Both the position numbers and the translations under genes were made by a program. The notes below the pieces were generated by a model. That model worked only from the letters and a program-made list of their open reading frames with translations, ran no database searches and had not been told where the DNA came from. From Opitutia bacterium UBA7350 (GTDB lineage Bacteria; Verrucomicrobiota; Verrucomicrobiia; Opitutales; Coraliomargaritaceae): a stretch of 12,927 nucleotides of DNA. Positions within the stretch are counted from its first letter, which is position 1. Every line of letters starts with the position of its first letter. Of this stretch, positions 1 to 7,507 are shown in pieces. The DNA lies in the NCBI GenBank assembly GCA_002470925.1, contig DKOX01000126.1, positions 1 to 12,927 of the forward strand. The letters run 5' to 3'.

Positions 1-459
1 ACCGAAAACCCGCTCCTCCTGATCCTGGAGGGGGTCCAGGACCCCCAGAATCTCGGCGCCTGCCTGCGCACCGCCTCCGGCGCGGGCGTTACTGCGATTC
101 TCGCTCCTGTGAAAGGTTCCTGCGGGATCACCCATACGGTTCGCGATATTTCCTGCGGCGGCGCCGACGAAGTCCCCTTCCTCAAGGTCAAGAACATCAA
201 TGCCCTCCTGCGAAAACTCAAGGAGCAGGGCCTCCAGATCGTCGGCACCTCCGACCGCGGCACCGGGTCCCTCTACGCGGTTGACCTCCGGCAACCGACC
301 GCCTTTGTCCTTGGAAGCGAGGGTTGGGGCATTCGCAAGGTTACCGCCGAACACTGTGACCATCTCGTCAACATCCCCATGGCGGGTAAAGTCGATTGCC
401 TCAATGTCTCCGTCTCCGCCGGAATTTGTCTTTACGAGGCAGTCCGTCAGCGGCTCTAG
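1..459 (+). CDS. rlmB: RlmB-like 23S rRNA 2'-O-methyltransferase, SpoU/TrmH family (5' end missing)
   Basis: The open frame enters from the left edge (first codon at base 1) and stops with TAG at 457-459, leaving 152 C-terminal residues, essentially the SAM-binding SPOUT knot domain. All three family motifs are visible, numbered from the first residue in the window: motif 1 EGVQDPQNLGACLRTA (about 10-25, with the conserved Asn17 and Arg23), motif 2 FVLGSEGWGI (102-111) and motif 3 IPMAGKVDCLNVSVSAGI (125-142), followed by the EAVRQR end typical of RlmB. Proteins of this family transfer a methyl group from SAM to a ribose 2'-OH; RlmB modifies G2251 in the 23S rRNA P loop. The N-terminal RNA-binding domain lies outside the window, so RlmB cannot be fully separated from the related TrmH or TsnR-like enzymes. 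The internal ATG-like start at 109 is not real, because motif 1 lies upstream of it. Confidence 0.9.
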   Translation, partial: TENPLLLILEGVQDPQNLGACLRTASGAGVTAILAPVKGSCGITHTVRDISCGGADEVPFLKVKNINALLRKLKEQGLQIVGTSDRGTGSLYAVDLRQPTAFVLGSEGWGIRKVTAEHCDHLVNIPMAGKVDCLNVSVSAGICLYEAVRQRL

Positions 460-521
460 CTCCGTTTTTCCTTTACCCAACGGGCGCTTGTCGCAATTAG
501 TTAAAGCTTTCCTTAAGCGCC

Positions 522-1703
522 ATGAGTTTGATTCAAACAATTAGCATTAACACCGATACCATCATCGGTGAATCCGAACTGGAAGACCGCCTCCACGGCA
601 ACCGTCCACTCCGGATCAAGCTCGGCGTTGACCCCACCCGCCCGGACCTGACCTTTGGGCACCTTGTCGTTTTTAATAAACTGCGGCAATTTCAGGCGAT
701 GGGCCATGAAGCGATCCTGATCATCGGTGACTTCACGACTCTGATCGGTGATCCCTCCGGACGTTCCTCCTCCCGGCCCCAACTCACCCGCGAAGAAATT
801 CGGACCAACGCCGAAACCTACCTGGATCAGGCTTTCAAAGTCCTGAATCGCGACAAAACCACCGTTTACTATAACAGCGAGTGGTTTGATGCGATGAATT
901 TCGAGGACTGCCTCAAACTTGCCCGCAAAATGACGGTTGCCCGCATGCTCGAGCGCGATGATTTCGCAAAACGCTACGCCGGCAACACCCCGATTTCCAT
1001 CATCGAATTCCTCTACCCGCTCATTCAGGGCTACGACTCCCTCAAGATTCATGCCGACGTCGAAATCGGTGGAACCGACCAACTCTTCAACATGCTGGTC
1101 GGCCGCGCCCTCCAGAAGGATGCGGGCAAACAGGAACAAGCCGTCATCACGATGCCCCTCCTGGTCGGCCTCGATGGCTCCATGAAAATGTCGAAGAGCG
1201 CGGACAACTACATCGCCTTTACCGACAGTCCGAAGGAAATGTTTGGAAAAATCATGTCGATCCCCGATGCAACCATGTGGGACTACTACAAACTCCTCTT
1301 GGAGTTTGACGAAGCGCGCCTTGAAAAACTCCAAGCCGGGCATCCCATGGACGCCAAAAAGAGCCTGGCCTCTGCCCTCGTGGGCCAGTTTCACTCCATG
1401 GAAAAAGCGCGGCATGAATTGCAGCAATTCGAGCAGGTCTTTTCAAAAAACAAACTGCCGGACGATATGCCGACTTTCACCTGGAGCGAGCTCTCCCCGG
1501 ACGCGGAAAGCAACTCCCTCGTCAACCTCATGGCCGCGTCTCAGCTCTTTGAGAGCAAGGGCGCGATTCGTCGCTTGGTCGAACAAGGCGGGGTCAAAAT
1601 TGATAGTGAAAAACAAAACGATCCCAACTTTACCCTCAGCCGAAACAACGCAGCCACCATCATCCAGGCTGGAAAACGCATTTTCTTCAAATTAGTCGGA
1701 TAA
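522..1703 (+). CDS. tyrS: Tyrosyl-tRNA synthetase, KMSKS (TyrZ-like) subtype
   Basis: The 393-residue class I aminoacyl-tRNA synthetase charges tRNA-Tyr with tyrosine in the cytoplasm. The ATP-binding signature is GVDPTRPDLTFGH (35-47), followed by GDFTTLIGDPSGRS (69-82). The tyrosine pocket is YPLIQGYDSLKIHADVEIGG (165-184) plus TDQLFN, and the second signature is KMSKS (222-226). An S4 RNA-binding domain ends the protein (about 346-391). Length and a true KMSKS loop fit the TyrZ-like subtype rather than the E. coli TyrS subtype. One oddity is that the first His of the HIGH motif is Thr44 (TFGH). The ATG at 522 gives a normal N-terminus but has no Shine-Dalgarno sequence. A 7-base inverted repeat flanks the leader (483-489 with 515-521). 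No T-box-like leader fits in the 62-base gap. Confidence 0.97.
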   Translation: MSLIQTISINTDTIIGESELEDRLHGNRPLRIKLGVDPTRPDLTFGHLVVFNKLRQFQAMGHEAILIIGDFTTLIGDPSGRSSSRPQLTREEIRTNAETYLDQAFKVLNRDKTTVYYNSEWFDAMNFEDCLKLARKMTVARMLERDDFAKRYAGNTPISIIEFLYPLIQGYDSLKIHADVEIGGTDQLFNMLVGRALQKDAGKQEQAVITMPLLVGLDGSMKMSKSADNYIAFTDSPKEMFGKIMSIPDATMWDYYKLLLEFDEARLEKLQAGHPMDAKKSLASALVGQFHSMEKARHELQQFEQVFSKNKLPDDMPTFTWSELSPDAESNSLVNLMAASQLFESKGAIRRLVEQGGVKIDSEKQNDPNFTLSRNNAATIIQAGKRIFFKLVG

Positions 1704-1738
1704 ATTCCGACCTTTCATCAACCTAATCAATAAACATC

Positions 1739-2212
1739 ATGGCGCTCCAAACCAACTCCTCCGCACCGGACTTCACCCTCAAAACCAAAAACGCCGAAGG
1801 CCTCCACGATGTGCGCCTCTCCGATAATTACGGCAAGCAAAAGACGGTCCTGCTCTTCTTCCCCCTCGCCTTTACCAGTGTTTGCATGGAAGAAATGTGC
1901 TCTGTCAGTTCCGGTATTCAGGATTACGCGGACCTCAATGCCGCGGTCTACGGCATCTCGGTCGACAGCCCCTTTGCCCTCGAAAAAATGGCCGAAGTGG
2001 ATGCCCTGAAATTTCCCCTGCTCAGTGATTTCAACAAAGAAGTCGCAGCGGCATACGATGTGCTGTATCCGGACTTACTCGGCTTCAAAGGCGTTGCGAA
2101 ACGCTCCGCTTTTGTCGTCGATGAAAACGGCACTATTATCTATGCTGAATCTTCCGATGACCCAAAACAACTTCCTGATTTTGACGCGATCAAAGCCGCG
2201 CTTAAATCCTAG
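1739..2212 (+). CDS. Thiol peroxidase, Bcp/PrxQ or AhpE-like peroxiredoxin
   Basis: The 157-residue protein has a thioredoxin fold of the AhpC/TSA superfamily and should reduce hydrogen peroxide and organic hydroperoxides using thioredoxin or a similar donor. The peroxidatic motif PLAFTSVC (42-49) matches the PxxxTxxC pattern, so Cys49 is the predicted peroxidatic residue. Cys54 follows five residues later, the spacing of the resolving cysteine in Bcp/PrxQ enzymes. Downstream blocks YGISVDSPFALEKMAE and FPLLSDFNKEVAAAYDV are typical of the Bcp/AhpE group, and the C-terminal strand KRSAFVVDENGTIIY is present. There is no signal peptide, so it should be cytosolic. It lies 35 bases after tyrS and 57 before acnA, and may be co-transcribed. 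The ATG has no Shine-Dalgarno sequence. Assignment to a named subfamily is less certain than the peroxiredoxin call. Confidence 0.92.
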   Translation: MALQTNSSAPDFTLKTKNAEGLHDVRLSDNYGKQKTVLLFFPLAFTSVCMEEMCSVSSGIQDYADLNAAVYGISVDSPFALEKMAEVDALKFPLLSDFNKEVAAAYDVLYPDLLGFKGVAKRSAFVVDENGTIIYAESSDDPKQLPDFDAIKAALKS

Positions 2213-2228
2213 CAATCATAACGGATAA

Positions 2229-2240
2229 TTTCCCGGGAAA
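2229..2240. promoter_or_regulatory. 12-base perfect palindrome in the acnA leader
   Basis: TTTCCCGGGAAA is a perfect 12-base palindrome in the short gap between the peroxiredoxin gene and acnA, ending 29 bases before the chosen acnA ATG. A symmetric site here could be an operator for a dimeric regulator, but no regulator is encoded nearby and a palindrome of this length could arise by chance. Only the symmetry is seen; the role is inferred. Confidence 0.25.
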
Positions 2241-2257
2241 AAGAACTGATACATAAC

Positions 2258-2263
2258 GAGGTG
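2258..2263 (+). promoter_or_regulatory. Ribosome binding site of acnA (decides the start)
   Basis: GAGGTG lies six bases before the ATG at 2270 and is complementary to the usual anti-Shine-Dalgarno sequence. It favours ATG 2270 over the in-frame GTG at 2261, which lies inside this motif and would have no site of its own. It is one of only two convincing Shine-Dalgarno sequences in the window. The bases CGAG (2257-2260) and CTCG (2265-2268) could pair in a small hairpin covering it. Confidence 0.6.
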
Positions 2264-2269
2264 CCTCGC

Positions 2270-5005
2270 ATGAATGATCCCTTTAACGTCCTCCAAGAAC
2301 TCCATGGCAAGCATTACTACAGCCTGCCCGCCCTGCAAAATCAGACCGGGTTTGAAGGCATTGCCAAATTGCCCGTCAGCATTCGGATCGTACTTGAGTC
2401 CGTTTTGCGAAATTGCGACGGCAAGCGCATTGTAAAAGAAGATGTTGAAGCCCTCGCCCAATGGAACCCGCGCGAGGTTGGAAATAAGGAAATCCCCTTC
2501 GTCGTTTCACGGGTGGTACTGCAGGATTTCACCGGAGTCCCCCTGCTGGTGGACCTCGCTGCGATGCGCGACGCCGTTCAAGCGATTGGTTCTGACCCCG
2601 CCAAGATCGAACCCCTCGTACCGGTCGACCTCGTGGTGGATCACTCCGTGCAGGTCGACCGTTCCGGTTCCGCCAACGCCTTCCTCGAAAACCTGAAAAT
2701 CGAATTTGCCCGCAACAAGGAACGCTATCAATTCCTCAAGTGGGGTCAGCAAGCCTTCGAAACTTTTAGTGTCGTTCCTCCCGCCATTGGAATTGTCCAC
2801 CAGGTCAACCTCGAATATCTCGCCCGCGTCGTCTTTGAAAAAGACGGCCTCCTATACCCCGACACGCTCGTTGGCACCGATTCTCACACCACCATGATTA
2901 ACGGCCTCGGTATCGTCGGTTGGGGCGTCGGCGGCATCGAAGCTGAGTCCGGAATGCTCGGCCAACCCATCTATTTCAAAACTCCGGAGGTCATCGGCGT
3001 TCACCTTACCGGCGAACTCCCCGAGGGAGCCACCGCCACCGACCTCACCCTCCGCATCACCGAAATGCTCCGCAGCGAGAAGGTCGTCGGAAAATTCGTC
3101 GAATTCTACGGCGAAGGCGCCGCCCGCCTCAGCCTCGCCGACCGCGCCACCGTTGCCAATATGGCCCCGGAATACGGCGCCACCATGGGTTTCTTCCCCG
3201 TTGACGAAAAATCCCTCGATTACCTCCGCCTCACCGGGCGCAGCGAAGCTGACATCCAGCGCGTCAAGGAATACTACCGCGCTCAAGGTTTATTCGGCAT
3301 CCCACGCGCCGGGGAAATTGAATACAGCAAATCCCTGGACCTCGACATCAGCGATATTGTCCCCTGCGTCGCCGGTCCCAAACGCCCGCAGGATCGCATC
3401 GAAGTCCCCGCCCTACGCGAACGCTTCCGCCAACTCATGGATATGCCCGTGGCCGAAGGCGGCTTTGGCGTCCCTGCCACAGACCGCCACAAAAAAGTCC
3501 GCGTCGCCGCACCGGTTGCCGCGGGTGGACGCGACGCCGGAACAAGCCCTGCGGCGGTGGCAGAGGAGTCCCTCCCCGAGATCGCGCATGGTCAGGTTCT
3601 CATCGCCGCCATCACGAGTTGTACCAACACCTCCAACCCCTCCGTTATGATTGCCGCTGGACTCGTAGCCCGTAAAGCCCGGGCGAAAGGCCTCAAAATC
3701 AATCCCCTCGTCAAAACCTCGCTCGGCCCGGGTTCCCGCGTCGTTACCGATTACCTTGAGGCCACCGAGCTACAGGAAGACCTCGACGCCCTTGGGTTCA
3801 ATCTCGTCGGTTATGGCTGCACCACCTGTATCGGCAACTCCGGCCCCCTCGACCCCGCCATTGAGGCCGCCCTTAAGGAAGGCGAACTCGTCGGCGCCTC
3901 CGTCCTTTCCGGGAACCGTAATTTCGAGGCCCGCGTGCACGGCGCCATCAAATCCAATTTCCTGATGTCCCCACCCCTGGTGGTGGCATACGCCCTAGCC
4001 GGAACAGTTGATATCGACCTCACCAACGAAGCCCTTGGAACCGACTCCAACGGGCAGCCCGTTTTCCTGAAAGACATCTGGCCCAGTAATGAAGAAGTCG
4101 AGTCGCTCGTCCTTTCCGGCCTCACGCCCGAAATGTTCCAGAGCAAATACGGCGACCTCGCCAACGCCAATCCGGAATGGAACGAAGTCCAGTCCAGCAC
4201 CGGTGCCAACTACCAGTGGGATCACGACTCCACCTACATCCAAAGCCCGCCCTTCTTTGAGAAATTTGGCCTTGAACCCGGCACCATCGCAGACCTCAAC
4301 AACCTCCGGCCCCTTGCGATTGCCGGCGACTCTATCACCACCGACCATATCTCACCCGCCGGTGCGATTAAAGAGGAAGGTCCCGCCGGTCGCTATCTCA
4401 AGGAACGCGGCGTCGATAAAAAAGACTTTAATAGTTTTGGCTCCCGGCGCGGCAACGACCGCATCATGACCCGTGGCACCTTTGCCAACGTCCGCTTTAA
4501 AAATAAAATGGCAGACGGTAAGGAAGGCGGCTTCACGAAGCTCATGCCCGAGGCCATCCCCATGGATATTCACGACGCCTGCCAAACCTACCGCGAGCGC
4601 GGCGAAGGCCTCATTGTAATTGCCGGGGAAGATTATGGCATGGGCAGTTCGCGTGACTGGGCTGCCAAAGGCACCGCCCTCCTCGGAGTTCGAGCGGTGG
4701 TTGCCAAAAGTTTCGAACGCATTCACCGCAGCAATCTCATTGGGATGGGCGTCCTGCCGCTACAATTCCCGGAGGGCGTTGATGACACCACCTTGGGCCT
4801 CTCCGGCGAGGAGACTTTCTCCATCAATGGTCTCAGTGATTCCATCGAGCCCGGTCAAACCCTGCCGCTTACCATCCAACGCCCCGACGGAAGCACCGAG
4901 TCAGTCGATTTAATTCTCCGCATCGATACCAACATCGAGATTGATTACTACCGGCACGGCGGAATTCTACCGTATGTCCTGCGCGACATCATTGCGGCAT
5001 CCTAA
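2270..5005 (+). CDS. acnA: Aconitate hydratase A (AcnA/IRP1 type)
   Basis: The 911-residue enzyme interconverts citrate and isocitrate through cis-aconitate in the TCA cycle, using a [4Fe-4S] cluster. The N-terminus (MNDPFN, then YYSLPAL and LPVSIRIVLESVLRNCDG) is that of the AcnA/IRP1 branch. The three cluster ligands are visible: Cys451 in ITSCTNTSNPS, and Cys517 and Cys520 in YGCTTCIGNSGPL. The 66-residue spacing between the first two is as in IRP1 and AcnA. The C-terminal swivel domain carries AGDSITTDHISPAGAI, NDRIMTRGTFANVRF and GEDYGMGSSRDWAAKGT. An Ala/Gly-rich linker just before the first ligand (about 410-430) accounts for a slightly longer middle part. An alternative GTG start at 2261 adds three residues; ATG 2270 is preferred because of GAGGTG upstream. 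The cluster of such enzymes is oxidant-sensitive, which fits a peroxiredoxin neighbour. AcnA of some bacteria also binds mRNA; nothing here tests that. Confidence 0.97.
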   Translation: MNDPFNVLQELHGKHYYSLPALQNQTGFEGIAKLPVSIRIVLESVLRNCDGKRIVKEDVEALAQWNPREVGNKEIPFVVSRVVLQDFTGVPLLVDLAAMRDAVQAIGSDPAKIEPLVPVDLVVDHSVQVDRSGSANAFLENLKIEFARNKERYQFLKWGQQAFETFSVVPPAIGIVHQVNLEYLARVVFEKDGLLYPDTLVGTDSHTTMINGLGIVGWGVGGIEAESGMLGQPIYFKTPEVIGVHLTGELPEGATATDLTLRITEMLRSEKVVGKFVEFYGEGAARLSLADRATVANMAPEYGATMGFFPVDEKSLDYLRLTGRSEADIQRVKEYYRAQGLFGIPRAGEIEYSKSLDLDISDIVPCVAGPKRPQDRIEVPALRERFRQLMDMPVAEGGFGVPATDRHKKVRVAAPVAAGGRDAGTSPAAVAEESLPEIAHGQVLIAAITSCTNTSNPSVMIAAGLVARKARAKGLKINPLVKTSLGPGSRVVTDYLEATELQEDLDALGFNLVGYGCTTCIGNSGPLDPAIEAALKEGELVGASVLSGNRNFEARVHGAIKSNFLMSPPLVVAYALAGTVDIDLTNEALGTDSNGQPVFLKDIWPSNEEVESLVLSGLTPEMFQSKYGDLANANPEWNEVQSSTGANYQWDHDSTYIQSPPFFEKFGLEPGTIADLNNLRPLAIAGDSITTDHISPAGAIKEEGPAGRYLKERGVDKKDFNSFGSRRGNDRIMTRGTFANVRFKNKMADGKEGGFTKLMPEAIPMDIHDACQTYRERGEGLIVIAGEDYGMGSSRDWAAKGTALLGVRAVVAKSFERIHRSNLIGMGVLPLQFPEGVDDTTLGLSGEETFSINGLSDSIEPGQTLPLTIQRPDGSTESVDLILRIDTNIEIDYYRHGGILPYVLRDIIAAS

Positions 5006-5024
5006 GCCCCGCCAAGCAGCATCG

Positions 5025-5528
5025 ATGAGCGCTCCACAACAGCCCACTTTCCTTGTTTATCCGCAAGATGAGCAGGTGGCGGTGCGCATTTTAGGGAAGG
5101 CAAACTATCTCAATTGCGGGAACTTCCGGGATTTTATTGATCGCATGCTCGGGCAGGGACACCGCCGCTTTGTCTTTGATTTGGAGGACTGCTGCGGAAT
5201 GGATTCAACCTTCTTGGGGATTCTGGCAGGTCTGGCGATTGAACTGCGGGACAAGGAACCCAGTGGTACCCTCCTCCTCTGCAACCTCAGTTCCAACATC
5301 CGTGAACTGCTCAGCAACCTCGGGCTCCATACCTTGCTCAGTATTGACAGCGACTTATGCTGCGACTGCGACGCAGAAACCGAATTTACCCAGCTCAACA
5401 ATCAGGAAATTGCCGACGCCCGCAAAGTACTCGAAGCTCATGAAAACCTCGTCGCCGTTAATCAGGAAAACGCTGCCCAATTCGAGGATGTGATCTCTTT
5501 CCTTCGCAAGCAGGTAAACCGTGACTGA
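5025..5528 (+). CDS. STAS-domain protein (anti-sigma factor antagonist-like) with Cys-rich patch and helical tail
   Basis: The 167-residue protein has an N-terminal STAS domain (about 10-108). The core FVFDLEDCCGMDSTFLGIL (49-67) matches the SpoIIAA/RsbV signature, and Ser61 aligns with the serine phosphorylated in that family by a partner kinase. Such proteins usually bind an anti-sigma factor or act in partner-switching. After the domain comes a patch CCDCD (112-116), then a charged, probably helical tail of about 45 residues (123-167), unusual for a SpoIIAA-like protein of about 110 residues. No anti-sigma kinase, phosphatase or sigma factor is encoded nearby. The frame is open back into acnA (ATG at 4941), but ATG 5025, 19 bases after the acnA stop, gives a normal STAS start. 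There is no Shine-Dalgarno sequence. It sits directly before the mreB operon, so a link to cell shape or envelope is possible but only inferred. Confidence 0.8.
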   Translation: MSAPQQPTFLVYPQDEQVAVRILGKANYLNCGNFRDFIDRMLGQGHRRFVFDLEDCCGMDSTFLGILAGLAIELRDKEPSGTLLLCNLSSNIRELLSNLGLHTLLSIDSDLCCDCDAETEFTQLNNQEIADARKVLEAHENLVAVNQENAAQFEDVISFLRKQVNRD

Positions 5529-5548
5529 ACCCCCCGCTTCGTTATAAT
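5521..5548 (+). promoter_or_regulatory. Candidate sigma-70-type promoter of the mre operon
   Basis: A perfect TATAAT (5543-5548) lies 16 bases after GTGACT (5521-5526), which matches four of six positions of the -35 consensus. The region 5529-5623 is the longest and most AT-rich gap in the window, as expected for an operon promoter. Transcription would begin near 5555, leaving a leader of about 70 bases before the mreB GTG. A further TTGACT at 5549-5554 lacks a good -10 at proper spacing. This is consensus matching only, and the -35 part overlaps the STAS gene stop. Confidence 0.45.
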
Positions 5549-5623
5549 TTGACTTTATATTTTTTTACTGGAAACAATTATTCTGTTTAAACGCTAATTG
5601 CGGAAAACCCTTTTTTTATCAAC

Positions 5624-6646
5624 GTGCTAGGACTCCTCTCCAACGACATCGGCATTGACCTCGGAACCGCAAACACCCTTGTTTTCGCTAAGGATAAAGG
5701 GATTGTTTTGAGCGAGCCAAGTGTGGTGGCCGTTTATACCTCCACCAAAAAAGTCTGCGCGGTTGGTTCTGAGGCGAAAAAAATGCTGGGTCGCACTCCG
5801 GGCAACATCACCGCAATACGCCCCATGAAGGACGGCGTGATTGCAGACTTTGAGATCACCGAAGCGATGCTTCGTTATTTCATCAATAAGGTGAACCGCA
5901 AAAAAACTTTCATTGCACCGCGCATCGTTGTGGCGGTTCCCTCCGGCATTACCGAAGTCGAGCGGCGCGCTGTTAAAGATTCCGCCATCCGGGCCGGGGC
6001 GCGCGACGTTGTCCTGATCGAAGAACCGATGGCCGCCGCGATCGGCGTGGGGCTCCCGATCGACGAACCCGCCGCCAACATGATTGTTGATATCGGCGGC
6101 GGCACCACCGAAGTCGCTATTATTTCCCTCGCCGGGGTCGTCTACACCAAGAGCATCCGCGTCGGCGGGGATGAAATCGACAACGCCATTGTCAATTACC
6201 TCAAACGCGCCTACAATCTAATGATCGGCGAACGGACCGCGGAAGAGATCAAGATCCGGGCCGGATCCGCCTTTAAGCTCGAAGAGGAAATCTCCATGGA
6301 GGTGCGCGGACGCGATTCGGTTGCCGGCCTGCCCAAGACCATCACCATCACCTCCGTTGAAATTCGCGAAGCGCTCGCCGATACCATCGCCTCGATCGTG
6401 GAACTCGTCCGCAACGCCCTTGAGCGGTGCCCGCCGGAACTTTCCGCCGATTTGGTAAACCGCGGTTTCGTCCTTGCGGGCGGCGGCGCCATGATTCGCG
6501 GCCTCGACCAGCAACTCAGCGATGCCACCGGCCTGCCCGTCATCATTGCAGACGATCCCCTCAGTGCGGTTGCCAATGGCACCGGTCTCGTCCTCCAGGA
6601 ACTGGCCTTTCTTTTGAAAGACCTCGCGGGTAACCCCAAGAACTAA
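5624..6646 (+). CDS. mreB: Rod shape-determining actin homologue MreB
   Basis: The 340-residue actin-fold ATPase polymerises under the inner membrane and guides lateral cell-wall synthesis. Nucleotide-binding motifs are in place: phosphate 1 DIGIDLGTANT (8-18), phosphate 2 VDIGGGTTEVAI (155-166) and the adenosine motif LAGGGAMIRGL (284-294). Other MreB blocks are VAVPSGITEVERRAV (103-117), DVVLIEEPMAAAIG (128-141) and GERTAEEIKI (202-211). Length is normal for the family. The start is a GTG at 5624, giving MLGLLSNDIGIDLG; no Shine-Dalgarno sequence precedes it, only a run of T. It is the first gene of an mreB-mreC-mreD-mrdA operon, 9 bases before mreC, and a promoter candidate lies upstream. 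Confidence 0.98.
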   Translation: MLGLLSNDIGIDLGTANTLVFAKDKGIVLSEPSVVAVYTSTKKVCAVGSEAKKMLGRTPGNITAIRPMKDGVIADFEITEAMLRYFINKVNRKKTFIAPRIVVAVPSGITEVERRAVKDSAIRAGARDVVLIEEPMAAAIGVGLPIDEPAANMIVDIGGGTTEVAIISLAGVVYTKSIRVGGDEIDNAIVNYLKRAYNLMIGERTAEEIKIRAGSAFKLEEEISMEVRGRDSVAGLPKTITITSVEIREALADTIASIVELVRNALERCPPELSADLVNRGFVLAGGGAMIRGLDQQLSDATGLPVIIADDPLSAVANGTGLVLQELAFLLKDLAGNPKN

Positions 6647-6655
6647 GCTCCCGCC

Positions 6656-7507
6656 GTGGCGAAACTCCGCCTTGAGAAATTCAAGCCGCTGGTCGCCCTT
6701 GCCGCCTTTCTACTCTTTTGGTGGATCCTCCCGGCCTCTGTTAAAAGTTTCACCCGCTTGAATCTTGCGGAGTTCCATGCCCCCGCCTGGCTTGTCACCA
6801 CAAAAATCGACCAACTCTCCGATTTCTGGGCCGCGCGTAACCATTCAAAAATCGAACTCCTCGAGGCGGGTCGCGATCTCGCCCGAACCAACGCGCGTTA
6901 TCAAGTCATCGCACAGCGATACCAAACCCTCGAGGAAGAAATTGAGCGCCTCGAAAACCTCCTCGCCCTCCCCCCACATCAGGCATTTCATCATGAAGTC
7001 GCACGCGTCATTCGGCGTGACCTCAATGCCTGGTGGCAACACCTCCTCATTCGCAAGGGCCGCGATTACCAAATCCCGGTAGGCGCTGCCGTTATTTTTT
7101 CCGGCGGGGTCGTTGGGCGGGTCGTCGAAGTCTACGCTTATACCAGCCGGGTCGAACTCGTCTCCAGTCCGCGCTTCCGCATGGCCGCCAGCTTTGAAGG
7201 CGACTCCCGGCCGGTGGTCTATCAAGGGCGCATTCAGTCCGGCTTTGCGCCCCCCCGTGGTGAAGTCAGCGATGTGCCGCAGGATCTCCTCACCACCAGC
7301 CGCAGCCCCCTCAGTCTCGTCTCCACTCAGCTCGGCGGAACCTTCCCCGCTGGGCTTAAAATTGGGACGGTTCCCTGGTTAGCCCCCGGCAGCACCGGCA
7401 TCTTCCAAACCGGGGCAGTTGAACTCGATGAGCGTCTGCATGAACTCAAGGAAGTCACCGTCCTAATCCCACTTCTCGCACCGGAGGCCTCAAGCCATGT
7501 TCATTGA
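6656..7507 (+). CDS. mreC: Rod shape-determining protein MreC
   Basis: The 283-residue bitopic membrane protein is the periplasmic scaffold of the elongasome and contacts PBP2. A short positive N-tail is followed by one membrane segment (about 11-27). A charged coiled coil (about 62-105, including TLEEEIERLENLLAL) mediates dimerisation in the family. The C-terminal beta domains contain VIFSGGVVGRVVEVYAYTSR (146-165) and the conserved VSTQLGGTFPAGLKIGTV (222-239). The GTG start at 6656 comes 9 bases after mreB with no Shine-Dalgarno sequence, suggesting translational coupling. Its end overlaps the mreD start by 11 bases. The family assignment is firm from motif, topology and position. Confidence 0.93.
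   Translation: MAKLRLEKFKPLVALAAFLLFWWILPASVKSFTRLNLAEFHAPAWLVTTKIDQLSDFWAARNHSKIELLEAGRDLARTNARYQVIAQRYQTLEEEIERLENLLALPPHQAFHHEVARVIRRDLNAWWQHLLIRKGRDYQIPVGAAVIFSGGVVGRVVEVYAYTSRVELVSSPRFRMAASFEGDSRPVVYQGRIQSGFAPPRGEVSDVPQDLLTTSRSPLSLVSTQLGGTFPAGLKIGTVPWLAPGSTGIFQTGAVELDERLHELKEVTVLIPLLAPEASSHVH
7483..7487 (+). promoter_or_regulatory. Ribosome binding site of mreD
   Basis: GGAGG lies nine bases before the mreD ATG at 7497, inside the last codons of mreC. It supports that start and is the strongest Shine-Dalgarno match in the window, where most genes have none. Confidence 0.6.

Noticed and set aside
460..521. Possible T-box leader before tyrS
   Set aside because: The gap is only 62 bases and shows no specifier loop or T-box motif.
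513..1427. A 304-residue open frame on the minus strand across tyrS
   Set aside because: It lies opposite a clearly conserved tyrS, shows no recognisable domain and is the usual by-product of codon bias in a GC-rich gene.
4941..5024. Longer start for the STAS gene inside acnA
   Set aside because: The extra 28 residues come from out-of-frame acnA sequence and precede the normal STAS start; ATG 5025 just after the acnA stop is better.
5549..5578. Second promoter using TTGACT at 5549 for mreB
   Set aside because: The best -10 at usable spacing (AACAAT, 18 bases) is weak compared with TATAAT at 5543-5548.
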